52,532 nt of DNA from Mycobacterium sp. ACS1612 (GCF_001667505.1 NZ_LZHZ01000026.1:1-52532), one strand, 5' to 3'. Positions 43,132 through 52,466 are shown, numbered from the stretch's first letter. Made by a program: numbers and translations. Notes: generated by a model from the sequence alone, not told the origin.

Positions 43132-45009
43132 TCACGAAATCGAGGCGCCCGCGAACGCCGCGGTGAGCCAGTCACTCATGGCGGTCACCAGCACAGCGCG
43201 GTTCTCCCGGCGGACGATCTCATGACCGTCGTCGTCGAACGTCAACAGTTCGACCGTGCGGCCCAGTTCACGCAATGCGTCGTACATTTGCTGCGATTCG
43301 GTGGGTGGCACGTTGGTGTCGTTGAGACCGTGCACCAGCAGCAGCGGCGCAGTCAGTGCGTGCGCGCGCAGCAGGGGCGACAAATCGTCAAGCAGTTCAC
43401 GGTCGCTGATCGGATGGCCGTATTTCGGATGGGCGGCGGCGGCGATCCACGGTTCTGTCGTGCGGTACCAGGTGTTCAGATCGCTCATCCCGCAGATGCT
43501 GATGCCCGCGGCGAACAGCTGCGGATGAAAGGTGAGCGCGGCCTGGGTCAGGTATCCGCCGTAAGACCATCCGCAGCACGCAATGCGGTCTCGCGGCGCG
43601 AACCCGTGGTCGACGAGATAACACACGGCGTCGGCGACATCGTCGATGGCGGCAAACCGCCGTTCCCGGTCGTCGGCGTGCATGAACGAACGGCCGAATC
43701 CACCCGACCCCCGGACATTCGGAAGGAACACCGCGATCCCCGCTTCCAGCAGCGGCGGGAAGAACTCGTTGTAGCCCGGCCTGCCCTGCCCCTCAGGGCC
43801 GCCGTGTAGGAAGATCATCGCGCCGATGGATTCGACGCCGTCGGGCGGGCGGAACAGCCATCCGGTGAACTCGAGTCCGTCGCGCGCGGTGATCCTCTCC
43901 AGCGTGGGGTCCGCGGTGACGGGCCCGCTGCTCGGTTCCCTGTCGACCAGTTCCCACTCGCGGGTACGCGGATTGACCAACTCGACCACCGGCGGCAGCG
44001 ACGGACCTTCGACCGTCATCGCCAGCATCGAGCCGCCGGCGCTGATGCTCAACTCGCTGGCCACCATGCCGGGCAACGGGATTGGCTCGTGCAGCGTGTT
44101 ATCGGCGAGCTCGAGAATCTGTAATTCGCTGGCGCCGTAGATGTTCCACAGCATCGCCACCGTCGACAGGTCGTCACTGACGGTGAATTCGTCGAGTTCG
44201 AAACCCGGTCGTTCGGCGACCACCTGATAGGACACCCCGTCCGGCGTCGCCGTGACCTCGAGCAGCCTGGCGTGTTCGGCGCCGTTCTCGCTGCGGATCA
44301 GCGCGCGCACATAGCCTTCGGTGCTGTTGACCCCGTACGCTTTCGCGGGCTGGTAGAGCCGTGTCAGTTCGCCCTCCAGCCCCGCCCGCAGCCGCCGCGG
44401 GCTGTGGTCGTCGAGGATGATGCCCGCATCGGTGGTGGAGCCGGGATCGTATGGCAACAAAGCTATTTCGGTCAGCCCGCGCAGCAGGATCAGGTCGCGG
44501 TAGCCGCGCGGACCGACCCGCACCAGTGATGCCCCCGCCCACGCGTCGACCAGCCTGCCGCCAGAGCGGCGGTCGAGCACCACGGTGGTGCCGTCGGACG
44601 GATCGATGAGACACGAGCTGCCGACGCCGTCCTCACCGGTGAGGATCGCGGCGACCTTGGTGCCGTCCCATGCGATCAGCTCCGCGGTGCCTTCCTGGGC
44701 ACCTGCAGGCCAGTTGTCGATGCGCCGCGCCGCGCGATCGTCGGGATCAGTTGTGACGATCCAGATCTGGCTGCGGGTCGCGCCGTCGGGCGCCACCTCA
44801 CATGCCAGCCAATGGCCGTCGGCGGAATGAAGGACGCGGGTGACGGCGCCCTCGACGGGCAGTTCGACGTCGCGCGACGAGCTGGCCCGCCAGCCGCGAA
44901 GGAAGCGCTGGACCGCGCGGGGGAAGCCGCCGTCATCGACCAGATGGGCGAACGCGGTCGCATCGGGCGACATCGATGCCCCATAGAGGCGACGGACCTG
45001 CGCTCCCAT
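43132..45009 (-). CDS. S9-family (prolyl oligopeptidase-like) peptidase
   Basis: A 625-aa protein. An N-terminal beta-propeller region (repeated short strands such as GHWLACEVAPDGATRSQIW and GSMLAMTVEGPSL) caps a C-terminal alpha/beta-hydrolase domain: IFLHGGPEGQGRP, the nucleophile Ser482 in CCGWSYGGYL, Asp564 in HGLNDTNVPP and His596 in FDDDGHEI, so the triad is complete. There is no signal peptide. ATG 45009 (MGAQVRRLYG) is chosen because a longer start would cross into the divergent gene; MSPDATAF 12 residues on is an alternative. It probably cleaves short peptides or acyl-peptides in the cytosol. Confidence 0.86.
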   Translation of the reverse strand: MGAQVRRLYGASMSPDATAFAHLVDDGGFPRAVQRFLRGWRASSSRDVELPVEGAVTRVLHSADGHWLACEVAPDGATRSQIWIVTTDPDDRAARRIDNWPAGAQEGTAELIAWDGTKVAAILTGEDGVGSSCLIDPSDGTTVVLDRRSGGRLVDAWAGASLVRVGPRGYRDLILLRGLTEIALLPYDPGSTTDAGIILDDHSPRRLRAGLEGELTRLYQPAKAYGVNSTEGYVRALIRSENGAEHARLLEVTATPDGVSYQVVAERPGFELDEFTVSDDLSTVAMLWNIYGASELQILELADNTLHEPIPLPGMVASELSISAGGSMLAMTVEGPSLPPVVELVNPRTREWELVDREPSSGPVTADPTLERITARDGLEFTGWLFRPPDGVESIGAMIFLHGGPEGQGRPGYNEFFPPLLEAGIAVFLPNVRGSGGFGRSFMHADDRERRFAAIDDVADAVCYLVDHGFAPRDRIACCGWSYGGYLTQAALTFHPQLFAAGISICGMSDLNTWYRTTEPWIAAAAHPKYGHPISDRELLDDLSPLLRAHALTAPLLLVHGLNDTNVPPTESQQMYDALRELGRTVELLTFDDDGHEIVRRENRAVLVTAMSDWLTAAFAGASIS

Positions 45010-45128
45010 TGTTTCGATTCTGCACGGTGGCGGACTGCGCGACGGCGGCACATCGCGAAGTCCGAGGTGAGCGCCGGTGCTTGATCGACTGAGCGGCTGC
45101 ACAGGTACCCTGCAGCCATGAGGTGGGA

Positions 45129-45878
45129 ATGACCGATTCACCACGCCGTGACGGGCCGGAGCCCTTTCCTAACAGCTATCCCGGATACAGCGATCCGGCG
45201 TATGCCAGCCAGGCGCCCTACGGCCCCACCTACCAGGCGCCGGTAAACCCGGCGCCGACTGAGCGGCTGCCCGGGTACCCGCCCTACGGCTACGACCCCT
45301 ACGCCACCGGCCAATATGGCGGGCAGTATCCGCCAGGCGCACCGCCGCCGCCGGAGCCGGAGGGACCGAAGTCGCCGCGATGGCTGTGGATCGTCGCGGG
45401 CGTCGCGATCGTCACGGTGATCGGACTGGTGATCGCCCTGGTGATCGTCAACAGCTCCAAGCAGGACACCGTGGTGGCGCCGCTGCCCTCGATCCAAGAG
45501 CCGACCACCACCCGGCCGACCCCCACCACGCAACCGCGGCCGACCATCCCCGTCTTCCCGCTGCCGACGGTGCCGAGCACCCCGTCGCCCACCAGTCCGT
45601 CCACTCCCGGCGCCACCTCGACGGTCGTCTACAACGTGTCGGGCGACGGACGCGCCATCAACATCACCTACGTGGACACGGGTGGTGTGTTGCAGACCGA
45701 GTTCAACGTGATGCTGCCGTGGAGCAAGGAGGTCGAACTGGCAGACCCTGCCGAGGACTCCGCGAGCGTCAGCATCATCAACGTCGGGCGGGAAGTGAGT
45801 TGCTCGATCACCGTCGACGGGGTTCAGGTCCAGCAGCGCACCGGCGCAGGGCTGACCATCTGCACCGCGGTGGGTTAG
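45129..45878 (+). CDS. Pro-rich membrane protein with MmpS-like domain (Rv2507 type)
   Basis: A 249-aa single-pass protein. A cytosolic Pro/Tyr/Gly-rich N-terminus (PYGPTYQAPVNPAPTERLPG, GYDPYATGQYGG) is followed by one helix (WLWIVAGVAIVTVIGLVIALVIV, about 90-112). A Thr/Pro linker leads to an outer beta-rich domain like that of MmpS proteins (VVYNVSGDGRAINITYVDTG and VSCSITVDGVQVQQ). The gene order matches Rv2507. ATG 45129 is preferred over GTG 45123. It is divergent from the peptidase, and its stop overlaps that of the convergent MFS gene. Role in the cell envelope likely but unproven. Confidence 0.82.
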   Translation: MTDSPRRDGPEPFPNSYPGYSDPAYASQAPYGPTYQAPVNPAPTERLPGYPPYGYDPYATGQYGGQYPPGAPPPPEPEGPKSPRWLWIVAGVAIVTVIGLVIALVIVNSSKQDTVVAPLPSIQEPTTTRPTPTTQPRPTIPVFPLPTVPSTPSPTSPSTPGATSTVVYNVSGDGRAINITYVDTGGVLQTEFNVMLPWSKEVELADPAEDSASVSIINVGREVSCSITVDGVQVQQRTGAGLTICTAVG

Positions 45879-47125
45879 ACGACGGCGTGTCTGCGCGGCA
45901 CCTGTACGACGACCATCGCGGCGAAACCGATTGCCAGCACCAGCATCAGGCCCGCGATGCCGGCGCGGTCGGCTCCGAAGAGGGCGACGAACGTCGAGAA
46001 CATGAACGGCGCCAGCGGCGCGACGGCGCGGCCGGTCATCGTGTACAGCCCGAACGCGACGCCCTCTTTGCCGTCGCTGGTCATGCGCAGCAGCAGGGTG
46101 CGCGCCGACGCCTGAGTCGGCCCGATGAACAGGCACAGCAGCAGCCCGCACACCCAGAAGGCGGCGGCGCCCGACGATGCCAGTAGCGCGGTCCCGACGG
46201 CGATCGTGGACGCCAGCGAGGTCAGGATGACGGTCTTGGATCCGACACGGTCGTCGAACAGTCCACCTACCACCGCCCCTGTGGCGGCCACCACGTTGGC
46301 GAGGATGCCGAACAGCAGCACGTCGGCTTCTGAGATGCCATAGACGTTGACGCCCAGCACCGCGCCGAAGGTGAAGACGCCGGCCAGACCGTCCCGAAAC
46401 ACCGCGCTGGCGAGCAGGTAGTAGACGAAGTTGCGGTCGCGCCGCCACTCGCCGACCAGGTCGGCCCACAGCTTGCGGTAGGCGCCGAGCACCCCCACCG
46501 CGGACTGCGACGCCCGCACCAGATCGACCGACGGCGGGGCCGCGATGAGCACCGGCAGCGCGAACACCGCCATCCATGCGGCCGTGAGCAGCATGGCGGC
46601 GGGCACGTTCTGACTGCCCTGTGACATGAAGCCCGCATAGACGATGGCCAGCAGAGTCATGCTGCCGAGATAGCCAGCTGCCCAACCGAATCCGGACACC
46701 CGCCCCGACGTTTCGGATGTGGTGAGCTGGCGCAGCATGGCGTTGTACGGCACGGTGGCGAGGTCATTGCAGGCCGCGGTGAAGCCGAGCAGCAGTAGCC
46801 CGGCCAACAGGTAGTCGACGTCGTCGCGGATCAAACTCATCGACGCCGTCAGCGCCACCACCATGGCGGTGAGCAGTCCCAGGGTCTGACGCCGCCGGTG
46901 CGGTCCGTCCACCCACACCCCGATGAGGGGCGCCAGGAGGGCGACGACGACGCCGGAGGCGAACAAGGCCCAGCCGAGCAAGCTCGCCGGGCTGGTGTCG
47001 CCGGGCAGGTCGTCGCCGACGTTGCGGGTGAGGTATACGGAGAAGACGAAGGTCACGACGATCGCGCCGACGCCTGTGGAGCCGCAGTCCCACAACGCCC
47101 ACGCGAGCACTCGCAACCGGCTCAT
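45875..47125 (-). CDS. MFS transporter, UMF1/Atg22-like (Rv2508c type)
   Basis: A 416-aa protein with about 12 helices. It opens MSRLRVLAWALWDCGSTGVG then AIVVTFVFSVYLTRNVG, and contains WVDGPHRRRQTLGLLTAM (the cytosolic loop between helices), GFGWAAGYLGSM and a second-half loop GLFDDRVGSKTVIL. The D-x-G-S/A-N-like first helix and the PYNAML segment fit the UMF1 family of major facilitators, whose substrates are mostly unknown (amino acids in fungi). The start at 47125 is only 24 bp from the divergent SDR start, with a -10-like TATCTT 7 nt upstream, so a leaderless mRNA is likely. Confidence 0.83.
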   Translation of the reverse strand: MSRLRVLAWALWDCGSTGVGAIVVTFVFSVYLTRNVGDDLPGDTSPASLLGWALFASGVVVALLAPLIGVWVDGPHRRRQTLGLLTAMVVALTASMSLIRDDVDYLLAGLLLLGFTAACNDLATVPYNAMLRQLTTSETSGRVSGFGWAAGYLGSMTLLAIVYAGFMSQGSQNVPAAMLLTAAWMAVFALPVLIAAPPSVDLVRASQSAVGVLGAYRKLWADLVGEWRRDRNFVYYLLASAVFRDGLAGVFTFGAVLGVNVYGISEADVLLFGILANVVAATGAVVGGLFDDRVGSKTVILTSLASTIAVGTALLASSGAAAFWVCGLLLCLFIGPTQASARTLLLRMTSDGKEGVAFGLYTMTGRAVAPLAPFMFSTFVALFGADRAGIAGLMLVLAIGFAAMVVVQVPRRHAVV

Positions 47126-47132
47126 GCACGTC

Positions 47133-47142
47133 AAGATATAGT
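47133..47142. promoter_or_regulatory. Overlapping back-to-back leaderless -10 elements
   Basis: Plus strand: TATAGT (47137-47142), 7 nt, ATG 47150. Minus strand: TATCTT (47138-47133), 7 nt, ATG 47125. Both fit the TANNNT -10 box with the start codon at the expected transcription start. The two hexamers overlap by 2 bp, so the promoters may compete. Confidence 0.6.
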
Positions 47143-47149
47143 CCGGCCC

Positions 47150-47956
47150 ATGCCAGTACCCGGTCCTAGCGCCGATGCCCGTGCCGTCGTCACCGGCGCC
47201 TCGCAGAACATCGGCGAGGCGCTGGCCCTCGAACTCGCCGCCCGCGGCCATCACCTGATCATCACCGCGCGTCGGGAGGACGTCCTGCGCGCGTTGGCAG
47301 ACCGGATCACCCAGCAGTTCGGCGTGACCGTCGAGGTGCGGCCGGTGGACCTGGCCGATCCGGAGCAGCGGACCAAGCTCTGCGACGAGCTGGCCGGCCG
47401 CGAGATCTCGATCCTGTGCGCCAACGCGGGTACGGCTACGTTCGGGCCGGTGGCGTCGCTGGACGCGGCGGGCGAAAAGGCCCAGGTGCAGTTGAATGTG
47501 CTTGGCGTGCACGACCTTACGCTGGCGGTGTTGCCCGGCATGGTGAAGCGCGGAGCGGGCGGGATCCTGATTTCCGGTTCCGCAGCAGGCAATTCGCCGA
47601 TCCCGAACAACGCGACGTACGCGGCCACCAAGGCCTTCGCGAACACCTTCAGCGAGTCGCTACGCGGCGAACTCAAGAAAGCCGGCGTGCACGTCACGCT
47701 GCTGGCGCCCGGCCCGGTGCGCGAGACGCTGCCCGCCGAGACCGAGCAGTCGCTGGTGGAGAAGCTGATCCCGGACTTCTTGTGGATCTCGACGGAGTAC
47801 ACCGCCAAGCTGTCGCTGGATGGCTTGGAGCGCAACAGAATGCGCGTCGTGCCGGGTGTGACGTCGAAGGCGATGTCGGTGGCGTCGGGCTACACCCCGC
47901 GCGCCATCGTGACGCCGATCGTCGGCGCGGTCTACAAGAAACTCGGCGGCGGCTAG
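47150..47956 (+). CDS. cmrA: Short-chain reductase, mycolate reductase type (Rv2509/CmrA)
   Basis: A 268-aa protein, the same length as Rv2509. The NADPH-binding start is ARAVVTGASQNIGEALALEL, with Asn in place of the usual third Gly. Also present are DLADPEQR, LCANAGTATFG (NAG), the catalytic Ser in ILISGSAAGN, and YAATK (YxxxK). Homologues CmrA in corynebacteria and Rv2509/MSMEG_4722 reduce the beta-keto mycolate precursor in the last step of mycolic-acid synthesis. The start has a leaderless-type -10. The stop overlaps that of the convergent HerA-like gene by 4 bp. Confidence 0.85.
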   Translation: MPVPGPSADARAVVTGASQNIGEALALELAARGHHLIITARREDVLRALADRITQQFGVTVEVRPVDLADPEQRTKLCDELAGREISILCANAGTATFGPVASLDAAGEKAQVQLNVLGVHDLTLAVLPGMVKRGAGGILISGSAAGNSPIPNNATYAATKAFANTFSESLRGELKKAGVHVTLLAPGPVRETLPAETEQSLVEKLIPDFLWISTEYTAKLSLDGLERNRMRVVPGVTSKAMSVASGYTPRAIVTPIVGAVYKKLGGG

Positions 47957-49527
47957 CGCCGGCGGCGGCCGGTGCCGAAGATGCTGCGGGTGATCTCGCG
48001 GCCTGCGACCGTGGCGGCCGACCGCAGGAAGCTCTTGAACGCCGAGCTCTGCAGCACCTCAGCCACCATGCTGCCCTCGACCGCGTCGCGGCTCTTCGCC
48101 TCGCCTTCGGCGCTGGCAGCTGGCGGCGGCTCGACCGGCGGCGGCGCGGGCGCATCGGCAGGTGGCGGCGCCACCTTTTTCTGCAAGATCTCGTAGGCCG
48201 ACTGGGGGTCGATCGTTTGGCCGTACTTCGCCTGCAGCGGACTGGCTTTCGCGGCGGCGGCGATCGCGTCGGTGCCGATCGCGCCCATCAGCGACCGTGG
48301 CGAGCGCATCCTGGTCCACGCCACCGGCGTCGGCGCACCCTTCTCGGAGAGCACCGTCACGATCGCCTCGCCGATGCCCAGCGACGTCAGCGCCTTTTCG
48401 AGGTCGTAGACGTCGGTCTTGGGGTACGTGCGCACCGTCTTGGTCAACGCCTTCTGATCGTCGGGCGTGAACGCGCGCAGCGCGTGCTGGATGCGCGCGC
48501 CCAGTTGGCTCAGCACGTCGTTCGGCACGTCGGTGGGCAGTTGGGTGCAGAAGAACACGCCGACGCCCTTTGACCGGATCAGCTTGACCGTCTGCTCGAC
48601 CTGCTCGAGGAAGGCCTTGGACGCGTCGCTGAACAGCAGGTGTGCCTCGTCGAAGATGAAGACCAGCTTCGGCTTGTCGACGTCGCCGACCTCGGGCAGG
48701 GCGGTGAACAGATCGGCCAGCACCCACATCAGGAACGTCGAGAACATCACCGGGCGCGCCGCCTGATCGCCGAGTTCGAGCAGCGTGATGACGCCGCGGC
48801 CCTGCGCATCGGTGCGCATCAGGTCGCTGGGCTCGAGTTCCGGCTCGCCGAAGAACGTGTCGGCGCCCTCTGCCTCGAGGTTGATCAGCGCCCGCAGGAT
48901 TACCCCGGCGGTCGACGCGGACACCGCGCCGATGGCCTTGAGCTCGCCCTTGCCCTCGTCGCTGGTGAGGAACTGGATGACGGCGCGCAGGTCCTTCAGG
49001 TCGAGCAGCGCCAGCCCCTTCTGGTCGGCCCAGTGGAAGATCAGCCCGAGAGTGGACTCCTGAGTTGGATTGAGCCCCAGCACCTTTGACAGCAGGATCG
49101 GCCCGAAGCTGGTCATCGCCGCGCGTACCGGCACGCCGACACCCGATGTGCCGAGGGACAGGAACTCCACTGGGAACGCCGTCGGCGCCCACGAATCGCC
49201 GGTGTCCTTGTTACGCTGCTCGATCTTGTCGCCCGGCTGACCCGGCTGCGACAAGCCGGACAGGTCGCCCTTGATATCGGCCATCACCACCGGCACGCCC
49301 GCCGCCGACAGCTGTTCGGCGATCACCTGCAGCGATTTCGTCTTGCCGGTGCCGGTAGCGCCCGCGACCAGGCCGTGGCGGTTGACGGTGGCCAGCGGAA
49401 TCCGCACCTGCGCGGCGGCATCGCAAACCCCGTCCACGACGACGGCACCGAGCTCGAGCGCTGCCCCTTCTGTGGCGTAACCTGCGGCGATCTGCTCTGC
49501 GGGGGTGGCTGCCGACTCCGTCGTCAT
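47953..49527 (-). CDS. HerA-like ATPase, DUF853 (Rv2510c type)
   Basis: A 524-aa P-loop ATPase of the HerA/FtsK superfamily. Walker A is GATGTGKTKSLQ and Walker B KLVFIFDEAHLLF. Further motifs are VVMADIKGDLSGLSQPGQPG, the sensor-like GVFFCTQLPTDVPNDVL and the Arg-finger region LGARIQHALRAFTP. A Pro/Ala-rich linker (PPPADAPAPPPVEPPP) joins a small C-terminal domain ending in IFGTGRRRR. Such ATPases are DNA or protein translocases; the role of this bacterial subfamily is unclear. There is no nuclease (NurA) partner nearby. It is divergent from orn. Confidence 0.85.
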   Translation of the reverse strand: MTTESAATPAEQIAAGYATEGAALELGAVVVDGVCDAAAQVRIPLATVNRHGLVAGATGTGKTKSLQVIAEQLSAAGVPVVMADIKGDLSGLSQPGQPGDKIEQRNKDTGDSWAPTAFPVEFLSLGTSGVGVPVRAAMTSFGPILLSKVLGLNPTQESTLGLIFHWADQKGLALLDLKDLRAVIQFLTSDEGKGELKAIGAVSASTAGVILRALINLEAEGADTFFGEPELEPSDLMRTDAQGRGVITLLELGDQAARPVMFSTFLMWVLADLFTALPEVGDVDKPKLVFIFDEAHLLFSDASKAFLEQVEQTVKLIRSKGVGVFFCTQLPTDVPNDVLSQLGARIQHALRAFTPDDQKALTKTVRTYPKTDVYDLEKALTSLGIGEAIVTVLSEKGAPTPVAWTRMRSPRSLMGAIGTDAIAAAAKASPLQAKYGQTIDPQSAYEILQKKVAPPPADAPAPPPVEPPPAASAEGEAKSRDAVEGSMVAEVLQSSAFKSFLRSAATVAGREITRSIFGTGRRRR

Positions 49528-49594
49528 GGCTCGAACCCTACTAAGCTTCGGCGCGCTCGGGCGCGTGTGGGCGGCTGGTTGTCGCCGGACGGCT

Positions 49595-49600
49595 TACTGT
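49595..49600 (+). promoter_or_regulatory. -10 element for leaderless orn
   Basis: TACTGT followed by 7 nt and then the GTG at 49608 fits TANNNT-type leaderless transcription. There is no Shine-Dalgarno sequence before the start. Confidence 0.5.
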
Positions 49601-49607
49601 TGCCCCT

Positions 49608-50255
49608 GTGCGCGACGAATTGGTGTGGATCGACTGCGAGATGACCGGCCTTGATCTCAAGACCGACTTCCTCATCGAGATCGCGGTGCTGGTGACCGAT
49701 GCGGAGCTGAACATCCTCGGCGACGGCATCGACGTGGTGATTCACGCCGACGACGCGGCGCTGTCGTCGATGATCCCGGTGGTGACCGATATGCACACGC
49801 GCTCGGGACTGATCGAGGAGGTGCGCGCGTCCACGGTCGACGTGGCAGCCGCCGAGGAACTGGTCCTGGACTACATCCGTAGCCACGTCAAGCAGGCCAA
49901 GACCGCTCCCCTGGCCGGGAACTCGATCGCCACCGACCGCGGGTTCATCGCCCGCGACATGCCCAAGCTCGACGACTTCCTGCACTACCGGATGATCGAC
50001 GTCAGCTCGATCAAGGAGCTGTGCAGGCGGTGGTATCCGCGCATCTACTTCGGCCAACCCGAGAAAGGGCTGGCACACCGCGCATTGGCGGACATCCACG
50101 AGTCGATCCGTGAACTGCAGTACTACCGCCGCACCGCCTTCGTGCCGCCGCCTGGACCGTCGACCAGCGAGATCGCGGAGGTCGCCGCCGAACTGGGGCC
50201 CCCCAACGGCGCGGCGGAGGATATGGATTCGGCCGCAGAGCGCCCCAGCGGCTAA
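49608..50255 (+). CDS. orn: Oligoribonuclease
   Basis: A 215-aa DEDDh 3'-5' exoribonuclease that degrades 2-5-nt RNAs and pGpG in the cytosol. Exo I is [12 protein letters not shown] (Asp and Glu ligands), Exo II is [19 protein letters not shown], and Exo III is [18 protein letters not shown] with the catalytic His and last Asp. The length equals Rv2511. The C-terminal Pro/Ala/Glu-rich extension is typical of actinobacteria. It is followed after 31 bp by tRNA-His, as in M. tuberculosis. Confidence 0.95.
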   Translation: MRDELVWIDCEMTGLDLKTDFLIEIAVLVTDAELNILGDGIDVVIHADDAALSSMIPVVTDMHTRSGLIEEVRASTVDVAAAEELVLDYIRSHVKQAKTAPLAGNSIATDRGFIARDMPKLDDFLHYRMIDVSSIKELCRRWYPRIYFGQPEKGLAHRALADIHESIRELQYYRRTAFVPPPGPSTSEIAEVAAELGPPNGAAEDMDSAAERPSG

Positions 50256-50286
50256 TATCAACGGCGCCGCGCGGTTTGCGGCGATG

Positions 50287-50359
50287 GTGGCTGTAGTTCA
50301 GTTGGTAGAGCACCAGGTTGTGATCCTGGCTGTCGCGGGTTCGAGTCCCGTCAGCCACC
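50287..50359 (+). tRNA. tRNA-His (GTG anticodon)
   Basis: A full cloverleaf. The acceptor GTGGCTG pairs with CAGCCAC, the D-arm contains AGTTCAGTTGGTAGAGC, and the anticodon arm CCAGG-TTGTGAT-CCTGG carries GTG. The T-arm is CGGGTTCGAGTCCCG. G at 50286 can serve as G-1 opposite C73 (50359), the His identity pair. CCA is not encoded. Confidence 0.95.
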
Positions 50360-50365
50360 CCGGTC

Positions 50366-50398
50366 GGCCGGAGGGCGTATCCCGCCCTCCGGCCTTTT
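50366..50398. terminator. Rho-independent terminator after tRNA-His
   Basis: GGCCGGAGGGCG and CGCCCTCCGGCC form a perfect 12-bp stem with a TATCC loop, followed by TTTT. It also lies just after the stop of the convergent gene at 50410 and may serve both directions, although the minus-strand side lacks a U-run. Confidence 0.85.
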
Positions 50399-50409
50399 GC
50401 GTCGGATCG

Positions 50410-50733
50410 TTACTTACCGAAGCTGAAGAGCCCCTTGAGCGCGCCGCTCAGCGTCGAGGACGTCGCGGTTGCCGCCTTCTGAACCGTCTGCGAGCCGGCC
50501 ACCGCAGCCTGCTGGTACGTCTGCGACCCTGCGACAACGCCCTGCTGGTACGTCTGTGAGCCGGCCACGACCGCTTTTTGCACGGTCTCCGAGAGTTGGG
50601 CGCCGGCATCGCTGACCGGATCGTCGGCCGACGCAATGGCGGCTGGCGCGCCCAGCAACAGTCCAACGGCGATAAGACCGACTCCCGCTGTCTTCGCCAT
50701 GCGTCGACTCGACTGCTTCGCATTCTTGCTCAT
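50410..50733 (-). CDS. Exported hendecad-repeat protein, 107 aa
   Basis: ATG follows GGGAGGG. A signal peptide (basic MSKNAKQSSRRMAK, then GVGLIAVGLLLGAPAAIASA before DD) precedes a mature part of about 70 residues. It contains three and a half 11-residue repeats: AVVAGSQTYQQ (54-64), GVVAGSQTYQQ (65-75), AAVAGSQTVQK (76-86), AATATSSTLSG. Hendecads form amphipathic or coiled-coil helices of the apolipoprotein or LEA type. The C-terminus is LKGLFSFGK. The family is unrecognised; surface binding to lipid or wall is a reasonable guess. It is convergent to the tRNA-His unit. Confidence 0.78.
   Translation of the reverse strand: MSKNAKQSSRRMAKTAGVGLIAVGLLLGAPAAIASADDPVSDAGAQLSETVQKAVVAGSQTYQQGVVAGSQTYQQAAVAGSQTVQKAATATSSTLSGALKGLFSFGK
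50476..50574 (-). repeat. 33-bp tandem repeats (3 copies)
   Basis: Three in-frame 33-bp units encode the 11-residue repeats of the exported protein. The first two units are nearly identical at the protein level and differ at one residue (A/G at position 1). Confidence 0.75.
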
Positions 50734-50987
50734 TGCAAACCCTCCCTATCCCCGCTACACCGACTGAGCGGGCCCGAGTCTTAGGATAGGAGACGCTCAG
50801 CAAAATAAAACCTAGTTGCCTACACTAGTTTTTTGATGCGTCTACCATTTGCCGGCGACAATTAGTAATTGTCGGACGGGCAAATTAATCCTTCGCTTCG
50901 GGTGCCCGTGCCTACACGCCGCCACAGCCCGACGCTATGGCTCAGAAAAGCCCATGAACCGGGCGAAGAGACTTCGGCCGTCGGACG

Positions 50988-52214
50988 TCAGATGGTGGCG
51001 TTGCCGGCCTTCCACTGTTCCCAGGGGATGTTCCAGTCGCCCAACCCGTCGGTTCCCGGCAGCACCGAGCCCACCGTGTTCACGATTTCGACGACGTCTC
51101 CGCGTTTGGCGTTCTGATAGAACCACTGCGCATTGCTCGTCGAGACGTTGATGCAACCGTGGCTGACATTGCTGTAGCCCTGGCTGCCCACCGACCACGG
51201 GGCGGCGTGCACGAATATGCCGCTGTAAGAGATCTGGGTGGCGTAGTCCACCTCGGTTCGGTAGCCGTTGGGCGAGTTGACCGGCACGCCATAGGTGGAC
51301 GAGTCCATCACCATGTGGCTGAACTTGTCGCCGACGATGTAGGTGCCGTTGTTGGTCGGCGTGCTGTTCTTGCCCATCGACACCGGCATGGTCTTGATCA
51401 CTTCACCGTTGCGCGTCACGGTCAGCGTCTTGGAGTTGTCGTCGACGGTCGTGATGACCTCGTCGCCGATGGTGAAGCGGGTGGTGACGTTCTCCTGGCC
51501 AAACAGACCGTCGCCGAGGTCGACGCCGTAAGTGTTCACCGCGACGTCGACGGCGGTGCCGGGCTTCCAGTAGCTGGCTGGGCGCCAACGCACTTCGTTG
51601 TTGTTGAGCCAGTAGAACGCGCCCTCCACCGGAGGGTTGGTCTTGACCTTGATCGCCTTCTCGGCCGCCGCCCGATTGGAGATGTTCTCGTCGAACCGGA
51701 CCGCGACAGGCTGGCCGACGCCGACCACCTCGCCGTCGTTGGGCAGCACGTAGGGCATCGTCAGGTTCTCCGGCGAATGCGTCTCGAAGGTCATCTGCTG
51801 ACTGGTGGCCCCGCCCAAACCCAGCGACTGCGCGCGCACCGTGTAGCGCTCGTTGTAGTCCAGCGGGTCGACCGTCGACCACACCAGTCCGTCGCGGCTC
51901 AACTGGCCTGCGACCGGGGTGCCGTCGCTTTCGTTGACCATCGACACCGCGCCCAGCACGCCGTCTTCGGCGCTGACCGTGACGGGTGATTCGACGCTCA
52001 CGCCGACGGCGCCGTCCTTCACCGACGCCGAGAGCTTGGGCACCAGCAGATCGCCGTAGGGCGTGCCCTTGTCCGCGATGACCTGAGGCTGCGCAGGGGC
52101 GGTGGGCTTACTGCCGCATGCGTCCAGAGTGAGCACCATGGCGGGGATCAAGGCTGCGGCCACCAGCCGAGCACCCCACCGCCGCGGACGGGCCGCCCTT
52201 CCGACCTGCCACAT
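50988..52214 (-). CDS. ldtB: L,D-transpeptidase (LdtMt2/Rv2518c type), lipoprotein
   Basis: A 408-aa protein, the same length as LdtMt2. A signal peptide with lipobox ([12 protein letters not shown]) leads to two immunoglobulin-like domains and a YkuD catalytic domain. Its active site is SHGCINVS with Cys354, the same residue number as in LdtMt2. Other landmarks are [51 protein letters not shown] and IFVHAAPWS. It makes 3-3 cross-links in peptidoglycan and is a carbapenem target. ATG 52214 has GGAG at a spacing of 8. The 254-bp gap downstream (50734-50987) is AT-rich with a weak CTAG hairpin and no gene. Confidence 0.95.
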   Translation of the reverse strand: MWQVGRAARPRRWGARLVAAALIPAMVLTLDACGSKPTAPAQPQVIADKGTPYGDLLVPKLSASVKDGAVGVSVESPVTVSAEDGVLGAVSMVNESDGTPVAGQLSRDGLVWSTVDPLDYNERYTVRAQSLGLGGATSQQMTFETHSPENLTMPYVLPNDGEVVGVGQPVAVRFDENISNRAAAEKAIKVKTNPPVEGAFYWLNNNEVRWRPASYWKPGTAVDVAVNTYGVDLGDGLFGQENVTTRFTIGDEVITTVDDNSKTLTVTRNGEVIKTMPVSMGKNSTPTNNGTYIVGDKFSHMVMDSSTYGVPVNSPNGYRTEVDYATQISYSGIFVHAAPWSVGSQGYSNVSHGCINVSTSNAQWFYQNAKRGDVVEIVNTVGSVLPGTDGLGDWNIPWEQWKAGNATI

Positions 52215-52273
52215 ACTTTGCTCCACTTCCCACCCATGACCCATACACTGAGGATTCTTGGCAATAGTCTAAG

Positions 52274-52286
52274 GGCAAATTTTGCC
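52274..52286. promoter_or_regulatory. 13-bp palindrome upstream of ldtB
   Basis: GGCAAA T TTTGCC (6-bp perfect arms), 60 bp before the ldtB start and close to a -10-like TAGACT on the minus strand. It is a candidate operator, with low certainty. Confidence 0.3.
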
Positions 52287-52373
52287 GGGGGCGCAACGCC
52301 GGCGTCGCTCCCAGCGGCGGCCCGCGGGCTTGATTTCTCCCTTGCCGCAAGGCCTGTTATTGTCGCACACGCA

Positions 52374-52449
<76 letters not shown>

Positions 52450-52466
52450 CCTTATCTGTATGACGT

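Noticed and set aside
45138..46685. 515-codon minus-strand frame over the MmpS-like and MFS genes
   Set aside because: It is an Arg-rich out-of-frame shadow. Both overlapped genes have clear transmembrane patterns and match the order Rv2507-Rv2508c.
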